Origin: Piromyces finnis | Taxonomy: Eukaryota > Neocallimastigomycota > Neocallimastigomycetes > Neocallimastigales > Neocallimastigaceae | Assembly (NCBI GenBank): GCA_002104945.1 | Contig: MCFH01000038.1 | Coordinates: 352,501-416,500 of the forward strand | Reading direction: 5' to 3' | DNA: 64,000 nt | In this document: positions 38,074-50,817 of the stretch, piece after piece | Layout: every line of letters starts with the position of its first letter | Position numbering within the stretch: position 1 is the first letter of the stretch | Position numbers and translations under genes: made by a program | The notes under the pieces: model-generated | What the model was told of the DNA's origin: nothing | Database searches by the model: none | Seen by the model: only the letters and a program-made list of their open reading frames with translations

Positions 38074-40023
38074 GGCATCAAATATTTTAAACTTTATTAT
38101 TAATTTAATTAAAATTATAATACATGAAATATAAAAATTAAAATAAAATAAAAATAAAAAAAATATGTTTAAATAAACACAAATGAATAAAAATTGGGTA
38201 TAATGTATTCTAGTAATTTTAATTAAAGTAAGAAAGCCACTATCATACTAAAGTATAATAATTGTATTTGACTTCCAATGGGACACCGAGCCAAAGATCA
38301 AAATTTTGTCATGGAACAAAATTATGATCTCCATTGGTTGCGCTGGTCCTCCTGGCCTGTCTTACTGTTTCTTCAGCATTGACGCTCTTGGATGTTGCTT
38401 CAAACCTTTTGAACATTGTCCATTGCTGGCCAATAGCAAAAGGCATGATTTTGGTTAGAAGTTCCGCGGTTACCGTCAAGAATGGTGTTCCTTCGTTAGT
38501 ACCAGATTGAATCTGACGCTTACAAAGTTCTTTCCATTCCCTTGAATTGTAATTAATATTGTTAAAACTTCTTCCCCCAAGAAGGAATTTAAATATTTTA
38601 CTGCACACACTAGAATAATCATACACATTAATATTCACCGGATTATTAGAACTATTACTATCATTAACTAAATTACTATCTAAATTAGAATTATTATCAT
38701 CACTATTGCTATCATTACTAATATTATTATTTCTATTACTACTATTGTTATTATTACTATTTCTATTATTATTATTACTACTATTGTTATTATTACTATT
38801 GTTATTATTACTATTGTTACTATTACTATTACTGTTATTGCTATCTCTGCTGATACTATCAATTTCATTATTATTGATAGGACTATTGGAATTACGTTGA
38901 ATGAAAAAATTTAATAGATGGACTATAGAATCATAATGTTTAATACGGATATCTCTAAATGTTGGACAATCTAATAACCAATGTTTAATACTTTGAACAC
39001 CACACTTGCAACATGGACAGTAGTTAGGACAAACTGGATCAACAAATTTAGCAGCTTTGGCAACTCTAGCATCCAACTTGTATCCGCTTCTTGCTTTCAA
39101 TAGCCAGTAGAAGCCATAGGCAAACTCTGGGTACTCATAACATAATTTAATAAAATCTTTAGTTTCAATAAATTTATTATCATCATAATATTGCGCTTTG
39201 ATTGAATTCCCTTTGAGATCTTTCCAATAAAAGTTTTTAACTGCTTTAACATCTCCATGTTTCTTTAGTTTTTTATCAAGTGTCCTACTTGATTTGCACC
39301 ATGTATATTTTCTAAATTTAGGAATGTAATTGACAAGGTGTGAGATAATACAATTCGAGTTTTTCCATTTGTTAAAACATCTAACCTGAGCTAATGCACA
39401 TTTGGCTGACAATGGAGGAATATTCAAATCTTTTGAGATAGAGTATAAAGATATAAACGATACAGCTTTATGAACTCCGGCAATCCATCGTATTCCTTTG
39501 TTAACATGATTCTGAGCAATTCTAGACCTAGCTTTGTTGGATCCAAGTAATGGTGCAAAGTATGAAACTCTGCTAATCACTTGAGAGTTAAGTACTAGCT
39601 TTTTGAAAGGAATAGGAATATTAGGATTTCTTAAGAATTTACTGACTGAAAAAAGTCCTTTCAAAACCTTGTTATTAAGAGCTTTAATTACTGGTTTAAG
39701 GGACAAATTCTTATCAAATGGAACACCAAGATAAGTATAACAATCAGTAGTTGGAATGGGTTGTAGCATTATTAGAGTCATTACTTGATGGAATTAATGC
39801 TTTGTAAAATTCAATTGGAATACCATCTGGACCTGATGCTTTATAATTTGGAGTAGAGAGGATAGCTGACTTGACTTCATCAATACTAATATCTTGGTTG
39901 ATATCCCATTCATCAAGCATAGGGAGTGAAAAACGTTTATTCGTTGGTTCTTCATACCAATGCTCCAAGTCAAGACTTACACCACTTGGATCTGATGCAA
40001 GGTTTTCGAATTTTTACCATTCC
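38027..40023 (-). mobile_element. 5'-truncated, internally deleted LINE with 13-bp target duplication
   Basis: TTTTTACCATTCC at 38027-38039 and 40011-40023 brackets a minus-strand element whose poly(A) is the T run at 38040-38070. The 3' UTR (38071-38308) matches that of the 29-32 kb element. A 490-codon frame (39781-38309) encodes the RT connector (CYTYLGVPFDKNLSLKP and NKGIRWIAGVHKAVSFISLY), the zinc-knuckle CPCCKCGVQSIKHWLLDCP, an Asn/Ser repeat of about 70 residues and the C-terminal domain. Upstream in another frame (40010-39744) is the RT N-terminus with YKASGPDGIPIEFYKALIP. The RT catalytic palm between them is missing: the sequence jumps from SSNDSNNAT directly to PIPTTDCYTYLG. The copy is younger-looking than the one at 29-32 kb but cannot encode RT. 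Confidence 0.9.
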
Positions 40024-40145
40024 ATTTCTCAAAAAAAAAAAAGTTTTTTGTTATACAAAGTAAACCTCACAACCTACTACCTACTTACCACTAGTACTAC
40101 TATCTACTATTTATCTATAAATAACAACAACTAAAAACAACCACC

Positions 40146-40209
<64 letters not shown>

Positions 40210-41245
40210 TTTATTTATCATTTAATATTACCTTTTTTTTTTTTTTTTATAAAACAAATCATTAACCATTAACAATATCATTATAAATTGTATCCGATCT
40301 ATCCTATTTATTATTTAATTCTTTCATAGTACCTATTTACAACTATAATAAATTTTAGTTTACTTCTTTTAGATTGATTTTTTTTTTTCTATTTAAATAA
40401 AATATTCTTCTTTTTCAACTTTTGTTTTATGCCTATATATATATAAAAACCATAGGTTGGTAAAGAAAGAGATGTAAATAAAGTAAAAAAAAAAAAAAAA
40501 AAAGGTAAAATGTATATAAAAAAAGTTTAAATTAATGAATTAACATCTATACTTTTTTCTCTTCCTCTCTTTTCCATAAATATTATAGTTCATTTTTTGC
40601 ATTGAAAAAAAAAAAAAAAAACGTTTTTTTTTAAAATTTGATCTATTCAAATTTTCGGGGAGAGAGGAATGAGAAGGAGGAAAAAAAAAAAAAATGGAAA
40701 ATACATCAATACTTATTTTGGAAATCCATTTTTCAATAAAAAATATATATTTCTTTTTAAACAACAGACTCACCACCACCAACAACACCTATTACTACTT
40801 ACTCGTAGTCAAAAGAAAAATTCAAAGGACTTTTTTATTTATACTTACTAAACTTATTCATCATATTTTTCATATATTTCAACGCCTTTTTTATACATTT
40901 TAATCACTGGTTTTATTTACTTTTAAACATTAAAACTCCTTCTCTTCTATTCCAAATACAAATAATACTATTTTGTTTATAAATAGTTATGTAAAATTTT
41001 ATTTAATTTGAAAATGATTATATAATTTTATTATACATGTTTTTTTTTTTTTTTTTTTTTTTTTGTTATATAAAAAATAAATATACTTTTTTAAAGATAA
41101 ATAGATAAAAGTATAAATTTTTTTTTTATTTTTTCGTTCTCGCTTAATAGTTATGTATTAATTGATAATAAAAAGATAATGTATTTCGTTATTTTTTTTT
41201 TTAAAAAAAATTCTATTTTTGGAAAGAAAAAGTAATTTATTAAAT
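40024..41245. other. Intergenic region
   Basis: Holds the (AAT)n tract at 40147-40206, several T and A runs, and the 3' flank of cofilin. No coding tract is supported. Confidence 0.6.
40147..40206. repeat. (AAT)n microsatellite
   Basis: About 20 AAT units, 120 bp beyond the LINE target duplication. Confidence 0.9.
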
Positions 41246-42068
41246 TTACTTTCTGTTAACCTTTTCAAAAACAGTTTCGTATGAGGCTTCAGCTAAGTCA
41301 GTGCATTGAATTTCAACGTAGATACCATCGAGCTTCTTCTTGATGGCTTCCTTAGTAGCGGCGTAAACCATCTTCATCTTAATTCTAGCGGTATCTGGAG
41401 ACCAGGTGTAGAAAACAATCTTAGTTCTCTTACCTCCTTCATCATTGGTGTAGTTGAAATCGTAAACAGCGTAACGACATTCGTTTTCTGGAAGGTTAGC
41501 AACGAAATCGTCGTATTCACTTTCATCACCAGTCTTTTCGACGACAACTTCCTTAAGGTTGTCAGAAATCTTGTAGATGATGTACTTTAACTTACGACCA
41601 AGCTTTAAGTCTTGGAAAGCGTTGATACATTCGTCCTTAACACCAACTCCTGAAGAAGCCTATTATATTATTTTATTATTATTGAATAATTTTTTTTTTT
41701 TGAAAAATAGTATTGTTTACAATATATATTATACAGTTATAAAAATAAACAAAAATAATATTATTTAGTTTTCTTCTGACATATCTATTATATAAATATT
41801 TATTATTTAATCAAATATTTCTTTTATTGCCATTGTCAACCACAATTTTATTATTATACTTTTTCTTGATCACTTTTTTTTTTAATCTATTATTAATTTA
41901 CAGATTTTTTTTTTTTCAATCAAAATTCCGTTTAGATTTTTTTATTTATCATTAAAAATTATGCTGCTGCTATTTATTTTTAATTTTTTTTTCGATTATA
42001 ATCTTTCTCTTTCAATGGCCACATTATTATTTTTAACAATTAACAAAATAAAGGTTGATATTTACCAT
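41246..42068 (-). CDS. COF1: ADF/cofilin
   Basis: Two exons: 42068-42066, just the ATG (plus its leader), and 41659-41246; the 406-bp intron starts GTAAATATC right after ATG and ends TAATAG. The product is 138 aa, the usual fungal length. It begins MASSGVGVKDECINAFQDLK, with the N-terminal Ser region whose phosphorylation controls actin binding in other species. It then has LGRKLKYIIYKISDN, LPENECRYAVYDFNYT, KRTKIVFYTWSPDTARIKMK (start of the long actin-binding helix), MVYAATKEAIKKKLDGI and a C-terminal Tyr/Phe-rich helix. Cofilin severs and depolymerises actin filaments in the cytoplasm. Coding GC and codon choice are those of a highly expressed gene. An intron close to the ATG is also known in other fungal cofilin genes. 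Confidence 0.95.
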
Positions 42069-44689
<2,621 letters not shown>

Positions 44690-44955
44690 TTATATATATA
44701 TTTTGTATTTACATATTATTCTATAGGTACTATTTATTTTATTATTCCTTATAATGACTAGATTAGGTAATATTTATTTATTGTGATATTAACATCTCGG
44801 ATTTTAATACATATATTCATTATTATTCATCAAATATCGATATCAATATTTCATGATTCATAATAACTTCATATTTATTATATATATATTTTGTATTTAC
44901 ATATTATTCTATAGATACAATCTATTTTATTATTCCTTATAATGATTAGATTAGC
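44690..44955. repeat. Imperfect direct repeat of about 78 bp
   Basis: 44690-44766 and 44877-44955 share TATTATATATATATTTTGTATTTACATATTATTCTATAG followed by TTTTATTATTCCTTATAATGA and GATTAG, with a few substitutions. The second copy overlaps the 3' end of the decayed transporter at 44940-46763, so the first may be a duplicated 3' flank. Confidence 0.75.
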
Positions 44956-46763
44956 AAAAGTAATTTATAGATTTATATGTTTTGTGCCTTTTATTCCTAA
45001 ATTATTGTCTATTTTCTCTAGTATATGTCCTTTTGTTTCTATACTATACCTTATTGGGACAAAAACAGATATAATATTATTAAGGATAAGAAGAATAATT
45101 ATTTTAGAACCTCATAGTTTGATAAAGTATGGCATTATAGAAATCACTAATCCATAATTAAAAAATTGAGTATTAGAACCTAAGGCTGAACTTTTGATTC
45201 TTAATCTCATGGGAAAAACTTCAGCTTTATAGATCCAGGGAATTACTATCCAAGACGTGATAAAAAAAAAGGGTCACACAAAGAATAAAAAATTAATAGT
45301 GATGTGATACTATTAGAGAATAAGGATTGCATTGTGTCACATAGATTATTCATTTGACTTGTATAGTTAGAATGAAATGAAAACGAAGGATTGTCCCATG
45401 AAATGGCATTAACACTATAACTACTATAATAATGAACATTACAATGGCAACTATTCTTGAAAAAATCAATATTAAGGTGGTCGTCATGATATTTTAAATT
45501 TTCAATATTTTCCTGATGACATTTGTCATACGTTTCAAATATTGAATCAGTTGTGAAAAAAAAGTTGGATTTAACGGATTTAAAAGATTGTGATGACTAA
45601 CAAAATAAACTAAAAATATTGAAAATGAATATAAAAAATGAGGTCAATAAAAATATATATTTACAACCTTATTTTTCTGTATAGTATGAAAATTGAAACA
45701 CACCAGATAATAAAAATAGTCCCGTAGAAAAATAAAAAAAAGAAAAAGTGACTATCTTAAAATATCTGGGCATATCACCAAAAGATCTAATAAAAAATAT
45801 TTGACATTGTAAAAGTGTGATACAAGTCCATTGTTGGAAAATATGAGGGTATATTGTACTATAGGTACGACGACGAATATCTGGTTAAAAAAGATTAGAA
45901 AATGAAGATTGTCCAATAGATCGATTAAAATTAATATTTTTTTTAAGAATATTGTAATTTTCTTGTAAACTGGAATTATCCTTGTTTGGTGGTTTTTCCA
46001 TTTTAGTTAAAATTGTTACGGCTTCATGATCAAATTGTTTATAAGATAAAACCATCTTGGTGTTTTAGGAATAAAATATAGAAATATATAGAAAATAATA
46101 CTGAAAATACATTGAAGAGAAAAAGATATTCCCCAATACAAATTCCATGTTGACACGTAATTTGAAATAGCATCAAATTGATTGCCCTTTCCTTGTACTT
46201 TATTTGACATTGTTAAGATAAATGAATATTTATTATGGTAGATACATAAATTATCATGAAGTAATATCCAGAAGTTATACATCGTTCATTTTCTGGTACA
46301 ATTTCTGCTATATATACAGATCATATAGTTGTAATGTAACTGATGCCTATTCTAATCACTAGCCGTCCTATAATTAACATTATTATATTAGAAGAGAGGG
46401 TACTTATCCTATATCCAAAAAATAAAATTAGAAATGAAAAGCGTAATGTATTTTTTCTACTTTTTTTATCAGTAATATAAGAAGATATTAATGAGCCAAT
46501 AATAGCATCTACTACATAACCCCCATGAAACAAAAAATTTAATAATATCTCCTTTATCATTTTCTGTTAAGTTTTGATAGTTAGGTAGGTCCTCTGGGTT
46601 TAGTCCAGATAGAACAGTACCATATTCATTACGATAACTACCATTCCAAGTACTTAATTTAAAATAGAGTCTTAAAGGATCCATTAGCTGAACTGTTTCA
46701 TTAAAGCTATATCACAACCATTGATAAAACCTAAACTACTGGAAGCTAATATTACCAATTCAT
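44940..46763 (-). pseudogene. Decayed MFS sugar transporter
   Basis: Reading the minus strand from 46763, pieces of a transporter like the one at 34752 appear in order across several frames: after an ATG and a frame break, LVILASSSLGFINGCDIALM (TM1), STWNGSYRNEYGTVLSGLN (TM1-2 loop), VDAIIGSLISSYITDKKSRK (TM2), LIIGRLVIRIGISYITTI (GRxxxGxG), FIPKTPRWFYLINN (PESPR), FQQWTCI (TM7), PWIYKAEVFPMRLRIKSSA (PxxxxAExFP), and IETKGHILEKIDNNLGIKG (final PETKGxxLEE). At least five frameshifts or stops break it. The order is complete, so this was a full-length paralogue inactivated by small mutations. A second, truncated copy of its tail lies at 47285-47465. Confidence 0.85.
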
Positions 46764-47284
46764 TTTATATTATTTTATTGAAAAAAGAAAAAAAGTATAC
46801 TTTTTTTCTTTTTTAATTTATAGTTTATAAAATTACTTTTAAATTGATATATTGTTATTGTTTATTAATTTTTAGATAATTATTCGGATGACTTGACTTT
46901 ATTATAATTATTATTTATTAATATGTTATTTATTATTATTGCTATGGGAATGTTTATTGATGTACTAATCTTTAATTATTTACATGTAAAATTGAAATTT
47001 CAAAAATACAATTTAATATTTTAATTATTATTATTTTATACTCTTCCTTTTACTTACTTTTATGAAATTGTTTTTATAATGTCTTAATTATACCATTAAT
47101 AGATTAATTTTTTTTTTTATTTTTTTTTTTTATTTTTATTATTACTTATTTTAAATTGTCCATTTCTATTCAACTTTTTTTTTTTTGGTTGCCTTCTTAA
47201 TTTCATAAATAATAAAAATTATGACCATGTTTCACAATCTATATTAGATCATATGATCCATTATATGATTCAGGTTAAATTTTT
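46764..47284. other. Intergenic region between two transporter relics
   Basis: AT-rich with T runs at 47108-47135 and 47174-47184; no coding tract recognised. Confidence 0.55.
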
Positions 47285-47465
47285 ATGTTGAAATGATATA
47301 AAATTTTATTAATAACTAATCCATATCTAGTCGGAACCTTTGGTTTTTAATTTCATGAGGAAAAAAAACAGCTTTATAGAACCAAGGTATCATTATCCAA
47401 GAAGTAATTACAATAAATAAAATATTTATTGAAAATATAATAATTTTCTCGGGAAGTTAGGATTG
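47285..47465 (-). pseudogene. Sugar transporter tail fragment
   Basis: On the minus strand the tract FIVITSWIMIPWFYKAVFFP then HEIKNQRFRLDM matches the TM10-TM11 region of the decayed transporter (WIVIPWIYKAEVFPMRLRIK), with Glu replaced by Val in the AExFP motif. Flanking bases (AGGATTGTGTTATGG at ~47460) also resemble those of the 45.3 kb copy (AGGATTGCATTGTGT). It is a duplicate cut off by the LINE fragment that begins at 47468. Confidence 0.75.
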
Positions 47466-47467
47466 TG

Positions 47468-48800
47468 TTATGGTATCGATAATACTATCACTATCATATC
47501 ATTATCTGAAGTGATATTACCAGAAGAATTATTATCTGTAGCATTATTAGAATTATCGCTTGAAGAAATTAATGCTTTGTAAAATTCAGTCGGAATACCA
47601 TCTGGACCAGATACTTTATAATTAGGAGTAGAGAGGATAGCCGACTTGACTTCATCAATATTAATATCTTGGTTGATATCCCATTCGTCAAGCATAGGGA
47701 GTAAAAAAACGTTTATTCGTTGGTTCTTCATACCAACCCTTCAAATCAAGACTTAACATCACTTGGATCATATGCAAGATTTTCGAGATGATCATGCTAC
47801 ACCTCTAGTTGTTCTTCTGTAACAACAACTAAGGCTCCACTTTTATTTTTAATTGGTTGAGCAATAAAGAAAGTATCTTTTCCAATTTTTGCAGTTTTCT
47901 TGGTCCATTTCCAGGCCTTCTTAGGATTATGACTCTTCATATACTCACAACCTGTTTTAATCCAATGAAGACATTCTTGTTTCCTGTGCTCATTACATCT
48001 TTTGTGGATATAATCGATGAGCTTACGGTAGATTTTAATCCTTTTCATGGTTTCATCTATATCATAAATTCTTTCTTTTTTAAATCTCCTTTACAAGGAG
48101 ACTCTGTATTCGATCCAGAACCATTACCAGTTTCTTGGAAACACAAAAATAATGGTTTGAAAATAGCTGTGGAAATAACTAATACTATCTTTTTTTTCGT
48201 GATTCCACCCATTAGTGTTCCAACTAAGATAAAAAGAAAAGTTATCAGGCTTGTTGAACGAGGAAGGATCGTTGCTATTACTATTATAGTCATCATTATT
48301 AATGGACGATGCGTCAGAGACGTTAGTTGAACTATTATTAGATGGCTGTGTAACTGAAGAACTATCGACTATTGAACTGTTATCAGAGTTGATAGAACTA
48401 TTAGAATTAATTGTTGAATGTTGAGGTTGTAATTGTGTTTGTTATAGATCTGGAATATTTTTAATGTTGAAGATCTTGTTGAAGTTGAATTTGATGAGAT
48501 TGTTGAATTGATTGTTGATATTTATTGGAAACTAAAAAATAAATCCATGCTTGAGTGAAGGAAAAGTGTATTTGTGATTCCTTTTACTACGAGCTGAAAA
48601 GGAAATTGAAGCAACGGAAAGTTTCTTCTTTAAGGTGTGTAAGATTTTATTTCAGTCTTTCATTGAACCATAAACCTTGACTAAGAAAAAGTGATCATTG
48701 AAATTCTTAAAATATTAAACAATAATAACACTGAATTAAATTTATTCTTCAGAATAATCTCGAGTTTTTTTTTTTTTCATAGCTTATAATTGACCATGAT
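47468..48800 (-). mobile_element. LINE 5'/central fragment, broken
   Basis: Same family as the elements at 29-32 and 38-40 kb, and the only piece here that keeps upstream parts. On the minus strand, in order: an N-terminal region (KKLSVASISFSARSKRNHKY near 48600), Gln/Ser/Asn-rich sequence, the start of an APE-type endonuclease (NFSFYLSWNTNGWN, then after a frameshift PLFLCFQETGNGSGSN with the QET catalytic motif), then a jump to the pre-RT linker (RKQECLHWIKTGCEYMKSHN) and the RT N-terminus (YKVSGPDGIPTEFYKALI) ending near 47480. Most of the endonuclease and everything after the RT N-terminus is missing. No target duplication found. Confidence 0.8.
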
Positions 48801-48834
48801 CGAATACTACGGCGGATAAAGAAGGAGCAAATGT

Positions 48835-48970
48835 TTTTAAATTTTAGGATTAATTTAATTAAAATTAGAATACTTGTTACATAAAAAATAAAATTAAAAA
48901 TAAAAACAAAAGTAAAATAAAAAAAAAAAAAAATAGGTGTAAATAAACACAAATGAATATAAAAATACAA
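48835..48970 (-). mobile_element. LINE 3' UTR fragment
   Basis: Minus-strand match to the 3' UTR of the 38-40 kb element: GTAAATAAACACAAATGAATA(T)AAA and GATTAATTTAATTAAAATTA recur in the same order with an intervening A-rich tract. It may be the tail of a separate deleted insertion. Confidence 0.65.
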
Positions 48971-49476
48971 TGAAAATGCTAAAGTTGACTACATTGGATT
49001 CTTACAAAAGAAGAGTTGTACTACATATATAAAAGAAAAAATTCAGCAACAAAATGTATTACTCTTCTAATTAAATACTATACAAACTTACCTGAATACC
49101 ACCATTCAACCTATTCCCCCAAAAAAATATCAAATATTATTACACTCAAATCTACTTTTATAAACAAAATATTATATTTAAAATATCTATTAATTTTATT
49201 ATGCCATTATAATTATTTAATGGTTTTTTTTTAATAAAATCTTTTAATAATAATTAAATGATAATTTACAATTTTCTAATTTATATTTTTATAAAGTAAA
49301 TAAATAATTTGAAAAAAAAAAAAGTAAACTGGTTCTAAAATAATAATATATATACTTTTCAAAAATTATATACATAATTTAATTCATTCAAAATCTATGA
49401 TTCTCTTTTTTTAAAAAAAAATGATCTTATTGTCTATAGACATTAGATGAATATTATTATTAATGATAATATTCAC
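48971..49476. other. Intergenic, xylanase 3' flank
   Basis: AT-rich sequence. A plus-strand frame at 49016-49234 has no recognisable similarity and unremarkable composition. No gene called. Confidence 0.5.
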
Positions 49477-50817
49477 TTAGTACCAATGCCATGCGCCTTG
49501 GTTCCATTGGTTGTTACCCCATTGATTGTTTCCTTGATCCCATGGGTTACCACCTTGGTTACCGCCTTGGTTCCATTGATTGTTACCCCATTGGTTTCCA
49601 CCTTGGTTCCATTGATTGTTTCCTTGATCCCATGGATTACCACCTTGGTTCCATTGGTTGTTACCCCATTGATTTCCACCTTGATTCCATTGGTTATTTC
49701 CTTGATCCCATGGGTTACCACCTTGGTTCCATTGGTTGTTACCCCATTGATTGTTACCTTGATCCCATGGATTACCACCTTGGTTACCACCTTGGTTCCA
49801 TTGGTTGTTACCCTGATCCCATGGGTTACCACCTTGGTTACCGCCTTGGTTCCATTGATTGTTACCTTGATCCCATGGATTACCACCTTGGTTACCGCCT
49901 TGGTTCCATTGATTGTTACCTTGATCCCATGGATTACCACCTTGGTTACCACCTTGGTCGAAATTAGCACCTTGGTTATTATCAGATTGGGCTGGAGCTT
50001 GTTCAGTTGGGGCTTGTTCAGTTGGAGCTTGTTGAGTTGGGGCTTGTTGAGTTGGAGCACCACCAGCAGCACCACCACCATTACCTTGACCAATATAAAC
50101 CTTAGCATATGGGAAATCTGCGGTACCACTAGTACCAGCACCGTTACTACCAGCTTCACCTAAAATTTTAGCTTCGTGCATTTTACCCATAGTCATACCA
50201 AGCTTTTCCCATTGGGCAAAGTGAGCTGAAATATCAATTGTACCACATTCACGTGGAGTTTGACGAATACTGAAATATTGCTTGAAAGTGGTATCTCCAT
50301 CAATACTTGGACCAGTACGAGTGTTTTCGAAAACAGTATATTGAGCACCATCAATAGTGAAATCACCGTGTTTCTTGTTACCAACCCAATCACCTGGACG
50401 AGATGGACTAAGCCAGTTATCAACAATATAGTATTCTACAAGTGGACTTCTGGTCCAACCGTAAATACCAACATAAGAATAATCAACATTAGCAATGTTT
50501 TGCTTGACAAGTTTGAAGTCAGCATACATATGACCAATTTGAGAGTGAGATTGAGTACTGTCGAAGGAAAGACCGGAACGACATAAATAATCCTTAGCAT
50601 TAGAGAAAGAACAAGAGAAAGAACCATCAGAATAGAAAGTAGCACTGTTGTTACCACTATCAGCCCACATTTCATAACCAACACCACCAATGGAACCAAC
50701 CTTATTTCCGGTTTCCTTAACACTTTGACCAGAGTGAGAAGCACCACTACAGAAACTTTGAGCTAAAGTAGAAGTAGCTAAAGATAAAACAACTGGAATG
50801 AACTGAGAAAATTTCAT
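49477..50817 (-). CDS. Secreted GH11 endo-1,4-beta-xylanase with Trp/Asn/Gln repeat tail
   Basis: Intronless, 446 aa. Signal peptide 1-~20 (MKFSQFIPVVLSLATSTLAQ). The GH11 jelly-roll domain spans about 21-245: GGVGYEMWADSGNNSATFYS, YSYVGIYGWTRSPLVEYYIV with nucleophile Glu128, TRTGPSIDGDTTFKQYFSIR (the thumb region), and MGKMHEAKILGEAG with acid/base Glu221. A Gly/Ala/Pro/Thr/Gln linker (247-277, APTQQ/APTEQ repeats) is followed by ~165 residues built from NPWDQGNNQW and NQGG units (seven NPWDQ copies). The enzyme cuts xylan outside the cell. The tail has no Cys-rich fungal dockerin, so it is probably not held in the cellulosome by that route; the Trp-rich repeats may bind polysaccharide or the cell surface (inference). 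Nearby putative receptors and transporter relics fit a plant-biomass setting. Confidence 0.95.
   Translation of the reverse strand: MKFSQFIPVVLSLATSTLAQSFCSGASHSGQSVKETGNKVGSIGGVGYEMWADSGNNSATFYSDGSFSCSFSNAKDYLCRSGLSFDSTQSHSQIGHMYADFKLVKQNIANVDYSYVGIYGWTRSPLVEYYIVDNWLSPSRPGDWVGNKKHGDFTIDGAQYTVFENTRTGPSIDGDTTFKQYFSIRQTPRECGTIDISAHFAQWEKLGMTMGKMHEAKILGEAGSNGAGTSGTADFPYAKVYIGQGNGGGAAGGAPTQQAPTQQAPTEQAPTEQAPAQSDNNQGANFDQGGNQGGNPWDQGNNQWNQGGNQGGNPWDQGNNQWNQGGNQGGNPWDQGNNQWNQGGNQGGNPWDQGNNQWGNNQWNQGGNPWDQGNNQWNQGGNQWGNNQWNQGGNPWDQGNNQWNQGGNQWGNNQWNQGGNQGGNPWDQGNNQWGNNQWNQGAWHWY
49500..49965. repeat. Coding minisatellite in xylanase tail
   Basis: Seven imperfect copies of a 48-75 bp unit containing CCTTGATCCCATGGATTACC and CCTTGGTTCCATTG on the plus strand. 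Units are in frame. Because unit lengths are multiples of three, several other frames also stay open and should not be read as genes. Confidence 0.9.

Noticed and set aside
38706-38900. Poly-Leu frame on the plus strand
   Set aside because: Antisense of the Asn/Ser-coding low-complexity part of the LINE.
49447-50163. Long plus-strand frames (238 and 158 codons) rich in PLVVTPL/LDPMDYHLG repeats opposite the xylanase
   Set aside because: They are antisense readings of the xylanase's in-frame DNA repeat; repeat units that are multiples of three keep all frames open.
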